Assembly: GCF_000336955.1 (NCBI RefSeq)
Contig: NZ_AOLI01000012.1
Coordinates: 74,358-138,357 of the forward strand
Origin: Haloferax larsenii JCM 13917
GTDB lineage: Archaea > Halobacteriota > Halobacteria > Halobacteriales > Haloferacaceae
Length of the DNA stretch: 64,000 bases
Reading direction: 5' to 3'
Made by a program: the position numbers and the translations under genes. The notes under the pieces were generated by a model, which made no database searches, was not told the origin of the DNA, and saw nothing but the letters and a program-made list of their open reading frames with translations. Of this stretch, positions 9,611 to 18,690 are shown piece after piece. Numbering within the stretch: the stretch's first letter is position 1; each line of letters starts with the position of its first letter.

Positions 9611-10390
9611 TCAGTCTGCCGACCGTGGCGGCTCCGAGTGCTCACCATCCGCCGTGCCGGGTCGAACTGCCTCGACCCCAGCGTCGAGCACGTCGAGGAC
9701 CTTCGAAAGCGTTCGTTCACGCGCCTCGCTGGCGAAGAACTCGTGTCCGCCATCGTACGGGACGAGGTTCGACGCTGGCGTCCGTTCCCCGATGGTTCGA
9801 ACGTCCACGACGCTGTCCGTTGGCGAGTAGAACACGACGTTCCGCGACGTAAACGGCGGCAACGTCTGTTGGGCCTCCCGAATCGTCCGGAGGAACGCGG
9901 GCGAGACGCGGTCGGGAGCGTCCGCGACTTCGGCAGCGAGTTTCAACTCACCCAGTGACTCCCGGGTGATGCCAGACGGGACGAGTCGTCGGGTCGTCGG
10001 CAACCGACGAATCAGTGGGAACAGCACCTTGTCGAAGCCGTCGAGTCCCATTCCCCACCATGGGCTGAGGAAGACGTGTCTGACCGCGAGGTCGAGGTGC
10101 GCACCGACGAGGCCACCAGTGCTGTGGCTGAGTACGAGGTCGATGTCCCGGTCGAGGACGTACGCTCTGACGGGGTCGACGTACTGGCTGTCGAAGTCCC
10201 ACCCGTTCGTCGGGAGTTCGACCGCGTGGACGTGGTAGCCAGCGTGCGTGAGGTGGTCGATGAGCCACTCGACGCTGCGGTGGTCGGGCTTGTTCCCCCA
10301 TCCGAGGACGAAAAGCAGGTCGTCGTCGAGGGGGTCGCCGTGTTGCGTGACGCGGACCGTCGGGCGTCGGCGACGGGGACGGAGTCGCAT
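9611..10390 (-). CDS. alpha/beta hydrolase
   Basis: A 259-residue hydrolase-fold protein placed between grpE and dnaK. The likely nucleophile is the serine in LVLSHSTGGLVG, a variant of GxSxG with the first glycine replaced by Ser. An aspartate in VFYSPTDSVVDVRTIGE and the histidine in PYDGGHEFF complete a plausible Ser-Asp-His triad. It has no signal peptide, so it is cytoplasmic. The substrate is unknown. Its position suggests co-expression with the Hsp70 genes, but the 80-base and 200-base gaps leave room for its own promoter. Confidence 0.78.
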   Translation of the reverse strand: MRLRPRRRRPTVRVTQHGDPLDDDLLFVLGWGNKPDHRSVEWLIDHLTHAGYHVHAVELPTNGWDFDSQYVDPVRAYVLDRDIDLVLSHSTGGLVGAHLDLAVRHVFLSPWWGMGLDGFDKVLFPLIRRLPTTRRLVPSGITRESLGELKLAAEVADAPDRVSPAFLRTIREAQQTLPPFTSRNVVFYSPTDSVVDVRTIGERTPASNLVPYDGGHEFFASEARERTLSKVLDVLDAGVEAVRPGTADGEHSEPPRSAD

Positions 10391-10470
10391 ATCACGACTG
10401 ACGAGCGGTACAAAGAAAAGTCCTCGCTGGCGTCAGACGCGTCGGTGTCGGTTGCGACTCGCCGTGTTCG

Positions 10471-11211
10471 TTACTCGTCTTTGCTGACGGTAATCTGTGC
10501 GGCGCGGATGACCTTGTCGGCCATCTCGTAGCCGGGTTGGAACACGTCGGCGATGGTGTCTGCCGGTTGGTCGCTCTCGACGCGCATCATCACTTCGTGG
10601 CGGTTCGGGTCGACCTCGGTCCCCGGTTCGGGGTCGATGACCGACACGTTCTCGTCTTCGAGGATGCGGTCGAACTCCTTGAGAGTCGATTCGACGCCGT
10701 CGCGGATATCGGCGTCTTCGTCCTGACTCAGCGCGCGGACGAGGTTGTCGCGGACGGTGACGACGCGCTCGACGAAGTCCTCGGTCGCGCGGTCTTTGAT
10801 TTGCTGTTGGCGCTTCTTCGCGCGCTTCTTGTAGTTCTGGAAGTCGGCTTGCGTCCGCTTGAGACGGCTTTCGAGTTCAGAGGCTCGTTCTTCGGTCTCC
10901 TCGCGTTCGGATTCGAGTGTCTCGACACGGGATTCGAGGTCGGCGACCTTGGCGGCGAGGTCGTCGTCGTACTCGGAGACGCGGTCGGCGAGCGTCTCGG
11001 CGTCGTCGGCCGACGCCGCGTCGCCAGCGGCCGTCTCGTCGGCGTCCTTCGACTCGGTGGCCCCCTCGTCGGCACCCGAGTTCTCGTCTACGACCTCGTC
11101 GTCGAAGTCGAACGCGTCCTCGTCGTTCGACTGCGAGTCCGCGCTCGCGGCCGTCTCGTCGTCGGATTCTGCAGTCGGTTCCGTCACCGACTCGGCAGGG
11201 TCGTCGCTCAT
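10471..11211 (-). CDS. grpE: GrpE nucleotide exchange factor
   Basis: A 246-residue GrpE that releases ADP from DnaK. The first 80 residues are very acidic and probably disordered, which is typical of haloarchaeal GrpE. A long coiled coil follows (ADLESRVETLESEREETEE to DFQNYKKRAKKR), then the C-terminal beta domain with the family signature EVMMRVESDQPADTIADVFQPGYEM. A TTAAG-type TATA element lies about 26 bases before the ATG, so the transcript is probably leaderless. It is the first gene of the grpE-hydrolase-dnaK-dnaJ cluster. Confidence 0.95.
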   Translation of the reverse strand: MSDDPAESVTEPTAESDDETAASADSQSNDEDAFDFDDEVVDENSGADEGATESKDADETAAGDAASADDAETLADRVSEYDDDLAAKVADLESRVETLESEREETEERASELESRLKRTQADFQNYKKRAKKRQQQIKDRATEDFVERVVTVRDNLVRALSQDEDADIRDGVESTLKEFDRILEDENVSVIDPEPGTEVDPNRHEVMMRVESDQPADTIADVFQPGYEMADKVIRAAQITVSKDE

Positions 11212-11327
11212 GGACGGGTGAAGTGTCCGACAGGGCTTAAGAGTGTAGACTGCGGGGCGGCCGAAACATTCTCACCGGGGCGCACCAGATACGGGAGTTC
11301 GACTCCCGCGTTCGTCGCAGGCGGCGA

Positions 11328-12074
11328 TTACTGATACATCCCGAGCGGCCGGGCCTGCGAACTCTCTTCGTCGGCCTGCTGCATCTGCCGGGCGAACTGC
11401 TCTTTGGCTTGGCGTATCTCGGCCGCCCTGTCGATGAGGTCGTCGACCGGAACCTCGATGCCCGTCAGGGGTTCGATACCATTCTTGATGATGATGCGGG
11501 CTGCCTCCGGGTCCGGGAACTGCGGGTCGGACTCGACGATGAGTCCGAGCGCCGGGAGGCCGGATTTGACGGCGTTACTCAGGAGCGCGCCCGTCGGTCC
11601 CGAGACGAGACCGGATTCAGTCGGCTTTCCGATGCCAACGTCGTCCAGTCGGGACAGGGCGTCGTGACAGCCGACGCCGTAGAGCGCCGGTGGCGCATCG
11701 GATTTCTCACGCGCGATACCCGAGAGGAACACCGGCATCACGTCGAGGTCGTCGAACCACGGTTCGAGACAGACCGCGAGTTCGGTCGCCGCGTCCGGGC
11801 GGATTGGGACGTCGCTTTGCAACACGAGCAAATCGTGTTCCGCGTCGGCGTACAGGCGAACCGGCGGGTGGAGTGTGGGGTCGCCCTCCATGTAAACCGC
11901 GACGTCCGGGACGCCATCACAGTACACGTCCGCATAGTGGACCATGTCGAACGCGTCTACGATGTGGTCGGCCGCAATCTTCCCGACGAGTCCGACACCC
12001 GGTAGCCCCTCGATGAGCGTCGGCGACTCGAGTTGGTCGGTGAGTTCGTCTTCGAGAACGGAAAGTCGTGCCAT
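11328..12074 (-). CDS. PAC2 family protein (proteasome assembly chaperone-like)
   Basis: A 248-residue member of the PAC2 family: LIEGLPGVGLVGKIAADHIVD near residue 20 is the family's signature, and KSGLPALGLIVESDPQFPDPEAA sits in the second half. Eukaryotic relatives help assemble the 20S proteasome; the archaeal proteins are related in sequence but their role is not firmly established. The C-terminus is a short helical, Gln-rich tail (QAKEQFARQMQQADEE). A TTTTAC element about 26 bases upstream marks a promoter. It is divergent from the RNA methyltransferase gene. Confidence 0.85.
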   Translation of the reverse strand: MARLSVLEDELTDQLESPTLIEGLPGVGLVGKIAADHIVDAFDMVHYADVYCDGVPDVAVYMEGDPTLHPPVRLYADAEHDLLVLQSDVPIRPDAATELAVCLEPWFDDLDVMPVFLSGIAREKSDAPPALYGVGCHDALSRLDDVGIGKPTESGLVSGPTGALLSNAVKSGLPALGLIVESDPQFPDPEAARIIIKNGIEPLTGIEVPVDDLIDRAAEIRQAKEQFARQMQQADEESSQARPLGMYQ

Positions 12075-12263
12075 AGGTGAACATGGACACCCAGTGAAAG
12101 TAAAACCGCCGGGGTGGTGGGCCGGTCACACCCAGCCATCCACGTCGCAAGAGTGGTCTGGAAGCACGGTTCTCGGCGTCACGAAAGCATCCCGAAGCAC
12201 GAATCTCGACGCTCGCCGCGCACTCCGAAACCGACAAACACGCCCCCATCAAATCGACGTGGT

Positions 12264-13205
12264 ATGAACCCGCTCCAGCGGTACGCGCCCCTCGTAGACG
12301 ACGAGGAGGCGTTTTTCGAAGCCTGCGAGCGCCCGCTTCCGTCGGTGGTTCGCGTCAACACCATCAAGACCACCGTGGCGCGTGCCCGTGAGGCCCTCGA
12401 CGACGAGGGCGTCGCGTACGAACCGACCGACTGGCATCCAGGTATTCTGAAACTCGAAGACAGCAGTCCGGGGACGAACTGGCCGTACTTCCACGGCTGG
12501 CTCCACGGCCAAGAAGAAGTCTCCGCGCTTCCCGCTATCGCGCTCGACCCGCAACCGGGCGAGAAGGTGTGGGACACCTGCGCGGCACCGGGGTCGAAGA
12601 CGACCCAGATTGCGGCGATGATGGACGACCAAGGCGTCCTCGTCGGCAACGACAACAATCTCGGCCGCCTCTCGGCGCTCCGTCACAACGCCGAGCGACT
12701 GGGCGTGACCAATCTCGCGGTCACGAATCAGGACGCCCGAAACTTCTCGATGAAGCCCTTCGGCGAGCGAAACCTCGACGAATCCGGCTCGTTCGAGGAG
12801 TTCGACCGCGTCCTCGTTGACGCGCCGTGTTCCTGTGAGGGGACCTGCCGAAAGAACCCCGACGTGCTCGACGAGTGGCACATGGGTCACGTCGAGAGCG
12901 TCGCAGGCATCCAGAAGGGCATCCTCCGCCGCGCCGTGCAGGTGACGAAACCCGGCGGCACCGTCGTCTACTCCACCTGTACCTTCGCGCCCGAAGAGAA
13001 CGAAGCGGTTCTCGACTTCGTCCTCGAACGCGAGGACTGCGAACTCGTCGAGTGGGACGTTCCCGACGGCTTCGAAACCTCGCCCGGCGTCACCGAGTGG
13101 GAAGACGCCGAATACGACCCCTCGGTCGCCAAGGCACGCCGCGTCTACCCCCACCAGAACGACACGGGCGGGTTCTTCACCGCGAAGTTGGAGGTGGACG
13201 CATGA
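12264..13205 (+). CDS. RsmB/NOP family RNA (cytosine-5) methyltransferase
   Basis: A 313-residue SAM-dependent RNA m5C methyltransferase of the NOL1/NOP2/Sun group. The SAM-binding motif is CAAPGSKTTQIA, motif IV with its conserved PC is DAPCSCEGTC, and motif VI with the catalytic cysteine is VYSTCTFAPEENE. Both cysteines needed for the covalent mechanism are present. The ATG at 12264 gives the usual NPLQRYAPL start. The C-terminal RNA-binding domain that many homologues carry is missing here and appears in the next gene, which overlaps by four bases. Target is tRNA or rRNA. Confidence 0.92.
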   Translation: MNPLQRYAPLVDDEEAFFEACERPLPSVVRVNTIKTTVARAREALDDEGVAYEPTDWHPGILKLEDSSPGTNWPYFHGWLHGQEEVSALPAIALDPQPGEKVWDTCAAPGSKTTQIAAMMDDQGVLVGNDNNLGRLSALRHNAERLGVTNLAVTNQDARNFSMKPFGERNLDESGSFEEFDRVLVDAPCSCEGTCRKNPDVLDEWHMGHVESVAGIQKGILRRAVQVTKPGGTVVYSTCTFAPEENEAVLDFVLEREDCELVEWDVPDGFETSPGVTEWEDAEYDPSVAKARRVYPHQNDTGGFFTAKLEVDA

Positions 13206-13738
13206 GAGACGAGACCGCCGAAGACGAAAACTGGGGCCAGCAGTTCGACCGTCTCCCGGCGACGTCCGACGACCGCGTCGTCGAGGGGCGACCGTCCCGC
13301 GAAGAACTCATCGACTGGTGGGTCGAGCGCTTCGATATCGACCCCGAACTGTTCGAGGGCTACACCTTCTGGGAGAAAGGAGCGGGGAAGATTTGGGCCT
13401 TCCACGGCGAAGTCGTCGACCCGATTCAAATCGAAGGCCTCGGAATGCGCATCCTCCGAACTCGCCAGCGACACTGGAAGCCCTCGACCAACGCGGTGCA
13501 GCGCTTCTGCCGCGATGCGACGAAGAACGTCATCGAACTCAGTCCGGGCGAGGCGAAGGCGTTCGTCGCGGGTCACGACCAACAACTCGATTGGTGGGAC
13601 GGCGACTGGGGCTACCTCGTCGCCGCCCACGAGATTGCGGGTGAACGCGAACCACTCGGTGTCGGCCTGTACCTCCACGGCGAACTGCGCTCGACGGTTC
13701 CCAAAGGGCGGCAGGAAGACCTCGTCGAACTCGACTGA
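13202..13738 (+). CDS. PUA-like RNA-binding partner of the m5C methyltransferase
   Basis: A 178-residue protein whose ATG overlaps the stop of the methyltransferase gene in the arrangement ATGA, a strong sign of translational coupling. The second half (NAVQRFCRDATKNVIEL, then EAKAFVAGHD, then PLGVGLYLHGELRSTVPKGRQ) resembles the C-terminal PUA-like domain of RsmF/NOP2 enzymes. I infer that it supplies RNA binding to the upstream enzyme, as a split form of a protein that is fused elsewhere. No catalytic motif of its own is visible. It is also described as a haloarchaeal domain of unknown function. Confidence 0.72.
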   Translation: MRDETAEDENWGQQFDRLPATSDDRVVEGRPSREELIDWWVERFDIDPELFEGYTFWEKGAGKIWAFHGEVVDPIQIEGLGMRILRTRQRHWKPSTNAVQRFCRDATKNVIELSPGEAKAFVAGHDQQLDWWDGDWGYLVAAHEIAGEREPLGVGLYLHGELRSTVPKGRQEDLVELD

Positions 13739-13755
13739 GCGACGCCCGCCGCGTC

Positions 13756-15258
13756 TTATTTTTCTCTGACCGTCCCGCCGGTCAGGCCCTCCCACTCGAC
13801 GCGATAGCCGAGACACGAGAGAACCGCGCTGGCATCGTCGAGGCCGTGCTCGTCGAGGGCGGACTCAGCCTCTGAAAGCGACATCCCCGCCTCGATTTCC
13901 TCGCCGAGTTCGTCGAGGACTCCGGGCCGAACCAGCGTCCGACCGACGAGTTCGTGGTCGGGAAACGAGACGCCGTCGAGAGCGTCGACTGCGACCCCGT
14001 GTTCCTCGGCGACGGCCGCCAGCGAAATCACGCCTTCGTCGGGTGTGAGAGCGTCGGGAAGCGTTGCGGCCGCGTCTTCGACGAGGTCCGATTCGTACTC
14101 TCGCAGGACATCCACCACGTCCTTCACCCGAACCGACCCGGTGTAGGGGACGACGCGGTGGTCGCGGGCGGTAATCTCCTCGCCAACACCCAGTGACTCG
14201 TCGACGGCGACGACCAGTTCCACGTCCTCTACGTCCGCGAGTTGGCCGAGTTTCTTCTCGACGTATTCTGGGGTCCAAAAGCCCATAATCTCGAAGAAGA
14301 TGCGAGCGTCGGCGTGGCGGTACTCGAAGGCGAAGTCCGGTATCATCACGCTCGTCCCAGTTTCCAGCGGTTCGGGCTCCCTGACGAGCGTCCAATCGAG
14401 GTCGAGGCCGCGGAATCGAGCCGCGAAGTCCGCCTCCACGTCGCTGTCGAATCCGGGTTCGGCCATCGGTTCGACGCCCGGAACGGCCACGTCGTCGCTC
14501 GTCAGCGTCATCTCGCGCTCGCGTCCCCGGTCGTCGATGGTCGCCGTCAGTGTCCAGTCTCCGGCAGTGGCGACAGTCCTGAGCAAGCGCGCGAACGCAG
14601 TCCCGTACCGCCGAGTTCGCTGAAAGAGCGCGTCAGGACCGGTGACGACCACTTCCCGGCCGTTGGGAGTCTTCTCGATTTCGTACATCAGCCGAAGCCG
14701 TTTGACGGCCGAGACGAGCGCCTTCGGGTCGGAACTCCGTACCCGAACCTCGGTCGCGTCGAACAGCGCCGTCTGCGCCAAAGAGAGGTTGTACTGCGCC
14801 AGCAACTCGTCGGGCGTCCACCGCGGGTCGAATGCGGCGAGGACCTGTTCGACCTCTCGGTCGGCGACGAGCGAGTCGTCTACGGCTTCCGGCGTCGAAC
14901 CGAGCGCAGTAGCTGCGTCGTCGAGGGCCGCCTGTCGCTCCTCGCGGGTCGTCACGCCGCCGACCTCCATCGCCGCCTCGAACGCGGCCCGGCGAGCACG
15001 GGCGGGCGGCAGCGGAGCCTGCGTCTCGAAGACGGCGTCGCGGTCGAGAAGCGACGCGAACCCGCGGGCAAGTTTGAAGTCGTCCGCCTCGGATTCGAGG
15101 GCCGACAGCGCCTCGTCCAAATCGGCCCGCCGCTCTCCGACGTGTCGCTGAAAGACGCCGAGTGCCTTGGCGGCCAGCGGGCGGTCCTCGCGAGTCGCAA
15201 ACTGCGGGTGATAGCCGCCGCCCGCCCGCGAGACGCGCAGGAGGTCTTTCGTCAGCAC
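13756..15258 (-). CDS. Bax1-like nuclease (DUF790), partner of XPB helicase
   Basis: A 500-residue DUF790 protein, the family of Bax1, the endonuclease that binds archaeal XPB. The PD-(D/E)xK nuclease core is visible as IPDFAFEYRHADARIFFE followed by IMGFWTPEYVEKKL, giving Asp, Glu and Lys in the expected order. The N-terminus LTKDLLRVSRAGGGYHP is the family's usual start and begins at a GTG at 15256-15258; the upstream open frame is basic and rejected. In known systems XPB unwinds and Bax1 cuts the DNA bubble during repair. The helicase gene lies 500 bases away on the same strand. Confidence 0.85.
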   Translation of the reverse strand: MLTKDLLRVSRAGGGYHPQFATREDRPLAAKALGVFQRHVGERRADLDEALSALESEADDFKLARGFASLLDRDAVFETQAPLPPARARRAAFEAAMEVGGVTTREERQAALDDAATALGSTPEAVDDSLVADREVEQVLAAFDPRWTPDELLAQYNLSLAQTALFDATEVRVRSSDPKALVSAVKRLRLMYEIEKTPNGREVVVTGPDALFQRTRRYGTAFARLLRTVATAGDWTLTATIDDRGREREMTLTSDDVAVPGVEPMAEPGFDSDVEADFAARFRGLDLDWTLVREPEPLETGTSVMIPDFAFEYRHADARIFFEIMGFWTPEYVEKKLGQLADVEDVELVVAVDESLGVGEEITARDHRVVPYTGSVRVKDVVDVLREYESDLVEDAAATLPDALTPDEGVISLAAVAEEHGVAVDALDGVSFPDHELVGRTLVRPGVLDELGEEIEAGMSLSEAESALDEHGLDDASAVLSCLGYRVEWEGLTGGTVREK

Positions 15259-15353
15259 GAGCGACACGAGGCGCGGCGGCGACAAAAGCACCACGGGGCG
15301 GCGGTCGCAGACCGGACGGCAAAGTTCATGCCACCGGCGACGGAGGCGAAGAT

Positions 15354-15746
15354 ATGGAGCGCCGCCGTCTCCTCGGACTGCTCGCCGTCGGCCTGTCGTC
15401 GGGGTGTCTCGGCTCCCTCCCCGACGCGACTGGCCCGCGAACCCCGCCGTCGGCCCCCGCTGGCGAGCAGCGCTACACGCCGGAGACACCCCCCGTCAGA
15501 ATCGCCACGTTCGACGCCGAAGAGACCGACGACGGCCGTCTCCGCGTGGTCGGCGAAGTCGTCAACGACTCCGAAACTGAACGTGTCGTCACTGTCGAAG
15601 CGCGCGTCAAGGCCGGCGAAACGGAATCGACTCGAACCGTCGGCGTAACCGTTCCCTCCGGCGAGACGGTTCCATTCACGGTCGAGTTCGATATTACGTT
15701 CGACGCGTTCGTCAAGGGCGGCAACTTAGACGTGACGCTCGCCTGA
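15354..15746 (+). CDS. small lipoprotein with an FxLYD-like beta domain
   Basis: A 130-residue protein beginning MERRRLLGLLAVGL with the lipobox SSGC, so it is predicted to be exported and lipidated. After a Pro-rich linker the mature part is one beta-sandwich-like domain (RLRVVGEVVNDSETERVVTVEARVKAGE), similar to the FxLYD/DUF3426 type that often occurs in secreted archaeal proteins. It lies on the strand opposite to, and between, the XPB and Bax1 genes, so it interrupts what is often a contiguous pair. Function is unknown. Confidence 0.75.
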   Translation: MERRRLLGLLAVGLSSGCLGSLPDATGPRTPPSAPAGEQRYTPETPPVRIATFDAEETDDGRLRVVGEVVNDSETERVVTVEARVKAGETESTRTVGVTVPSGETVPFTVEFDITFDAFVKGGNLDVTLA

Positions 15747-15758
15747 AAACGCGGGGTT

Positions 15759-17108
15759 CTACCGCCGCCGGTCCGCAACCCGTTCTTCCGCCGTCTCGAC
15801 GCTCACGAGTTCGTAGAGAATCGCGTTCGAGCGGTCGGTCTTCGGCCGAAGGACGCGACCCAATCGCTGGGTGAACTCGCGTTCCGACCCCGACCCCGAG
15901 AGGAGAATCGCCACGTTCGCGTCTGGAACGTCTACGCCCTCGTCGAGGACGTTCGCCGCGACCACGGTGTCGTAGGTCCCGTCACGGAATCGCGACAGAA
16001 TCTCGCGGCGCTCTTTGGTCCCCGTCTCGCTCGTGATTGGCGGCACGAGAAACCGCTGGGCGATGGTGTAGACGAGGTCGGTCGATGCGGTGAAGATGAT
16101 GACGCGGTCGTCGCGGTGGCGGTCGAGGAGGCGACCGAGTTTGTCCACCTTCGCGTCGGAGTTCATCATTACGTCGCGGGCGCGCTGCTTGGCCAGTAGG
16201 GCCTCTCTCGCCCGAGGGTCGTTCCCGGAGCGCATCACGAGCTTTTGGTAGTCGCTGCCCGAGTTCATCGATAACCCCGAGGTCCGAAGGTAGTTCACGA
16301 ACGTCTCCTGTGCCACCTCGTAGGCGTCGCGCTCGTCGGCCGTGAGTTCGACTTCGACACGCCGAATCTCGTAGTCGGCGAGGTGGTCCCCCGCCAAGTC
16401 GTCCACGTCGAGGTGGTACACGCGCGGCCCGACGAGCGATTCGACGTGTTCGTGCGCGCCGTCCGGGCGCTCGAACGTCGCCGTCAAGCCGAGACGGGCG
16501 GGTGCGGTGAGAAACCGCGGGATGTCGCGGTATCCCTCGCCACCGAGATGGTGGACTTCGTCGAAGACGACGAGGCCGAAGTCGCCGCCAACGTCGTCGG
16601 CGCGGAGAAACGCCGAGTCGTACGTCGAGACCGTAATCGCCTCCTGTCGTTGCTCGCCACCGCCGAACCGACCGACCGGCACGTCGAATTCGGTCTCTAA
16701 CTCGCGTATCCACTGGTCCTGCAGGTCGATGGTCGGGACGACCACGAGCGTCGGAACCGAGTGGTGGGCTATCGCGGCGACTGCGAGGACCGTCTTCCCC
16801 GCACCGGTTGGGAGTTCGACGACGCCGCGGCTGTTGGCGTCGAGCCACGCATCCAACGCGGCCTGCTGGTACTCGCGGAGGTCGTAAGTTGTCGAGAGCG
16901 AGAGCGAAGGAGCGTCGTCAGCGATACGGTCGTCGTACTCGACGCCAGCCTCGTCGAGTGCGTCTCGAATCTCGGCATATCGCATCGCAGGCGCTCGAAA
17001 GCCGCCACTCCGAGGGTCGGACGCAGCGCCCGGGAGGTCGGTGTCGGCGGGGAGCGACTCGTCGGCGGCGACGTGGACGGTCCCGTCTTCGAAACGCAGT
17101 GTCGTCAC
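15759..17108 (-). CDS. XPB/Rad25-type DNA helicase
   Basis: A 449-residue superfamily 2 helicase. The first RecA domain has motif Q/I as YDLREYQQAALDAW and ELPTGAGKTVLA, motif II as FDEVHHLGG and motif III as GLTATFERPDGAH. The second has the VIIFTAST block, VVAANVLDEGVDVPDA and the arginine fingers of QRLGRVLRP. The residues after the second domain are few, and the N-terminal damage-recognition domain is short, as in archaeal XPB. The start is a GTG at 17106-17108, giving TTLRFEDGTVHV. It should act with the Bax1 nuclease in excision repair or transcription-linked DNA opening. Confidence 0.9.
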   Translation of the reverse strand: MTTLRFEDGTVHVAADESLPADTDLPGAASDPRSGGFRAPAMRYAEIRDALDEAGVEYDDRIADDAPSLSLSTTYDLREYQQAALDAWLDANSRGVVELPTGAGKTVLAVAAIAHHSVPTLVVVPTIDLQDQWIRELETEFDVPVGRFGGGEQRQEAITVSTYDSAFLRADDVGGDFGLVVFDEVHHLGGEGYRDIPRFLTAPARLGLTATFERPDGAHEHVESLVGPRVYHLDVDDLAGDHLADYEIRRVEVELTADERDAYEVAQETFVNYLRTSGLSMNSGSDYQKLVMRSGNDPRAREALLAKQRARDVMMNSDAKVDKLGRLLDRHRDDRVIIFTASTDLVYTIAQRFLVPPITSETGTKERREILSRFRDGTYDTVVAANVLDEGVDVPDANVAILLSGSGSEREFTQRLGRVLRPKTDRSNAILYELVSVETAEERVADRRR

Positions 17109-17233
17109 TACCGGCGGGTTGGCGAGGCGTGGTGATAAATCGACGGTCCGAGCGGGCCTGCGACGACGCCCTCGCACCGGCAGACGGTCGGCCGTCCGAA
17201 GGTTCAAATCACATGGCCGAACAACGACTCGGT

Positions 17234-17383
17234 ATGAGCGACGACCTCGAAGACGCCGTGGCGCAGTTCCTCAGCGACTACAACAGCGCGATGAGCGAGT
17301 ACGACAAAGGCTACGTCGACGCCGACGCGACGCTGTCGGTCATCGACTCGCACGTCGAAGCACTGCGCGAAGCGCGAGACTAA
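17234..17383 (+). CDS. small acidic protein of 49 residues
   Basis: A short acidic helical protein (MSDDLEDAVAQFLSDYNSA, then SEYDKGYVDADATLSVIDSHVEALREARD). An in-frame ATG at 17213 would add seven residues, but a TTCAAA element at 17203-17208 is about 26 bases before the ATG at 17234, the usual spacing for a leaderless haloarchaeal transcript, so the shorter form is preferred. It is divergent from the XPB gene. I do not recognise the family; codon use is that of a real halophile gene. Confidence 0.65.
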   Translation: MSDDLEDAVAQFLSDYNSAMSEYDKGYVDADATLSVIDSHVEALREARD

Positions 17384-17528
17384 CGCGACTGGTAGCGGAG
17401 AGACGAACGCAACCGGCGGCGAGAGACAAACGAGACAGGCGAGCGATGCGGAACGAGCGCGACGGGCGGCCGATGTTGGTCGGCCATGCGTGGGAAGAAC
17501 TATCCCGGATGCCAACGGCGGGTAGAAT

Positions 17529-18650
17529 ATGACGCACTTCTCCGACCGAGTCGAGCGCATCTCCATCAGCGGGATTCGCAAGGTGTTCGAAGCAGCGAGT
17601 GAAGACGCTATCAACCTCGGTCTCGGCCAGCCAGACTTCCCCGCGCCGGCCCACGCGCGGCAGGCGGCAATCGAGGCAATCGAATCCGGCGAAGCCGACG
17701 GCTACACCGAGAACAAGGGGCTTCTCAGCCTTCGAGAGGCGATTGCGGAGAAGCACCGCCGCGACCAAGGTATCGACCTCGACCCCGACGACGTCATCGC
17801 CACCGCGGGCGGGAGCGAAGCGCTCCATCTCGCCATCGAAGCCCACGTGAACGAGGGTGACGAGGTCATCATCCCCGACCCGGGATTCGTCTCCTACGAC
17901 GCGCTGACGAAGCTCGCGGGCGGCGAGCCGGTTCCCGTCCCGCTCCGCGACGACCTGACGCTGGACCCCGCCGCAGTCGAGGAGGCCATCACCGAGGACA
18001 CGGCAGCGTTCATCGTGAACAGCCCCGGCAACCCGACGGGCGCAGTCTCGCCGCCGGAGGACATGGAGGAATTCGCCCGCATCGCCGACGAACACGACGT
18101 GCTCTGTATCTCCGACGAAGTGTACGAGTACACCGTCTTCGAAGGCGAACACCGCTCGCCAATCGAGTTCGCGGAGACCGACAACGTCGTCGTCGTCAAC
18201 TCCGCGTCGAAGCTCTTCTCGATGACCGGCTGGCGACTCGGCTGGGTCTACGGCTCGTCGCGTCGCGTCGAGCGCATGGTTCGCGTCCACCAGTACGTGC
18301 AAGCGTGCGCCTCTGCTCCCGCGCAGTTCGCCGCCGAGGCCGCGCTCACCGGTCCACAGGACCGCATCGACGAGATGACCGAAACGTTCCGCGAGCGCCG
18401 TGACATCGTCGTCGACGGGCTCGAAGACATCGGCCTTCGTGTGCCCTCGCCAAAGGGCGCGTTCTACGCCATGCCCGAAGTTCCGGAGGGCTTCGTCGAC
18501 GAGTGTCTCGACCGCGGCGTCATCATCGTCCCGGGAGAGGCGTTCGGCGAACACGGCGAGGGCTACGCCCGCCTCTCGTACGCGACTGACACCGACTCGC
18601 TGAAAGAGGCAATTGCTATCATGCGCCAAGCATACGATGCCGTGATATAA
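17529..18650 (+). CDS. class I/II pyridoxal-phosphate aminotransferase
   Basis: A 373-residue fold-type I aminotransferase that would interconvert amino acids and 2-oxo acids, with aspartate/2-oxoglutarate or aromatic substrates most likely. The PLP-binding lysine is K228 in NSASKLFSMTGWRLGW. The cofactor-pocket motif NSPGNPTGAV and the substrate arginine region GYARLSYATD near the C-terminus are present. The N-terminal block INLGLGQPDFPAP is typical of the aspartate aminotransferase group. Substrate specificity is not decided by these motifs. Confidence 0.92.
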   Translation: MTHFSDRVERISISGIRKVFEAASEDAINLGLGQPDFPAPAHARQAAIEAIESGEADGYTENKGLLSLREAIAEKHRRDQGIDLDPDDVIATAGGSEALHLAIEAHVNEGDEVIIPDPGFVSYDALTKLAGGEPVPVPLRDDLTLDPAAVEEAITEDTAAFIVNSPGNPTGAVSPPEDMEEFARIADEHDVLCISDEVYEYTVFEGEHRSPIEFAETDNVVVVNSASKLFSMTGWRLGWVYGSSRRVERMVRVHQYVQACASAPAQFAAEAALTGPQDRIDEMTETFRERRDIVVDGLEDIGLRVPSPKGAFYAMPEVPEGFVDECLDRGVIIVPGEAFGEHGEGYARLSYATDTDSLKEAIAIMRQAYDAVI

Positions 18651-18690
18651 CCAGATAATCCCGCCGCTATCTTTCGATTATACTGCGACT

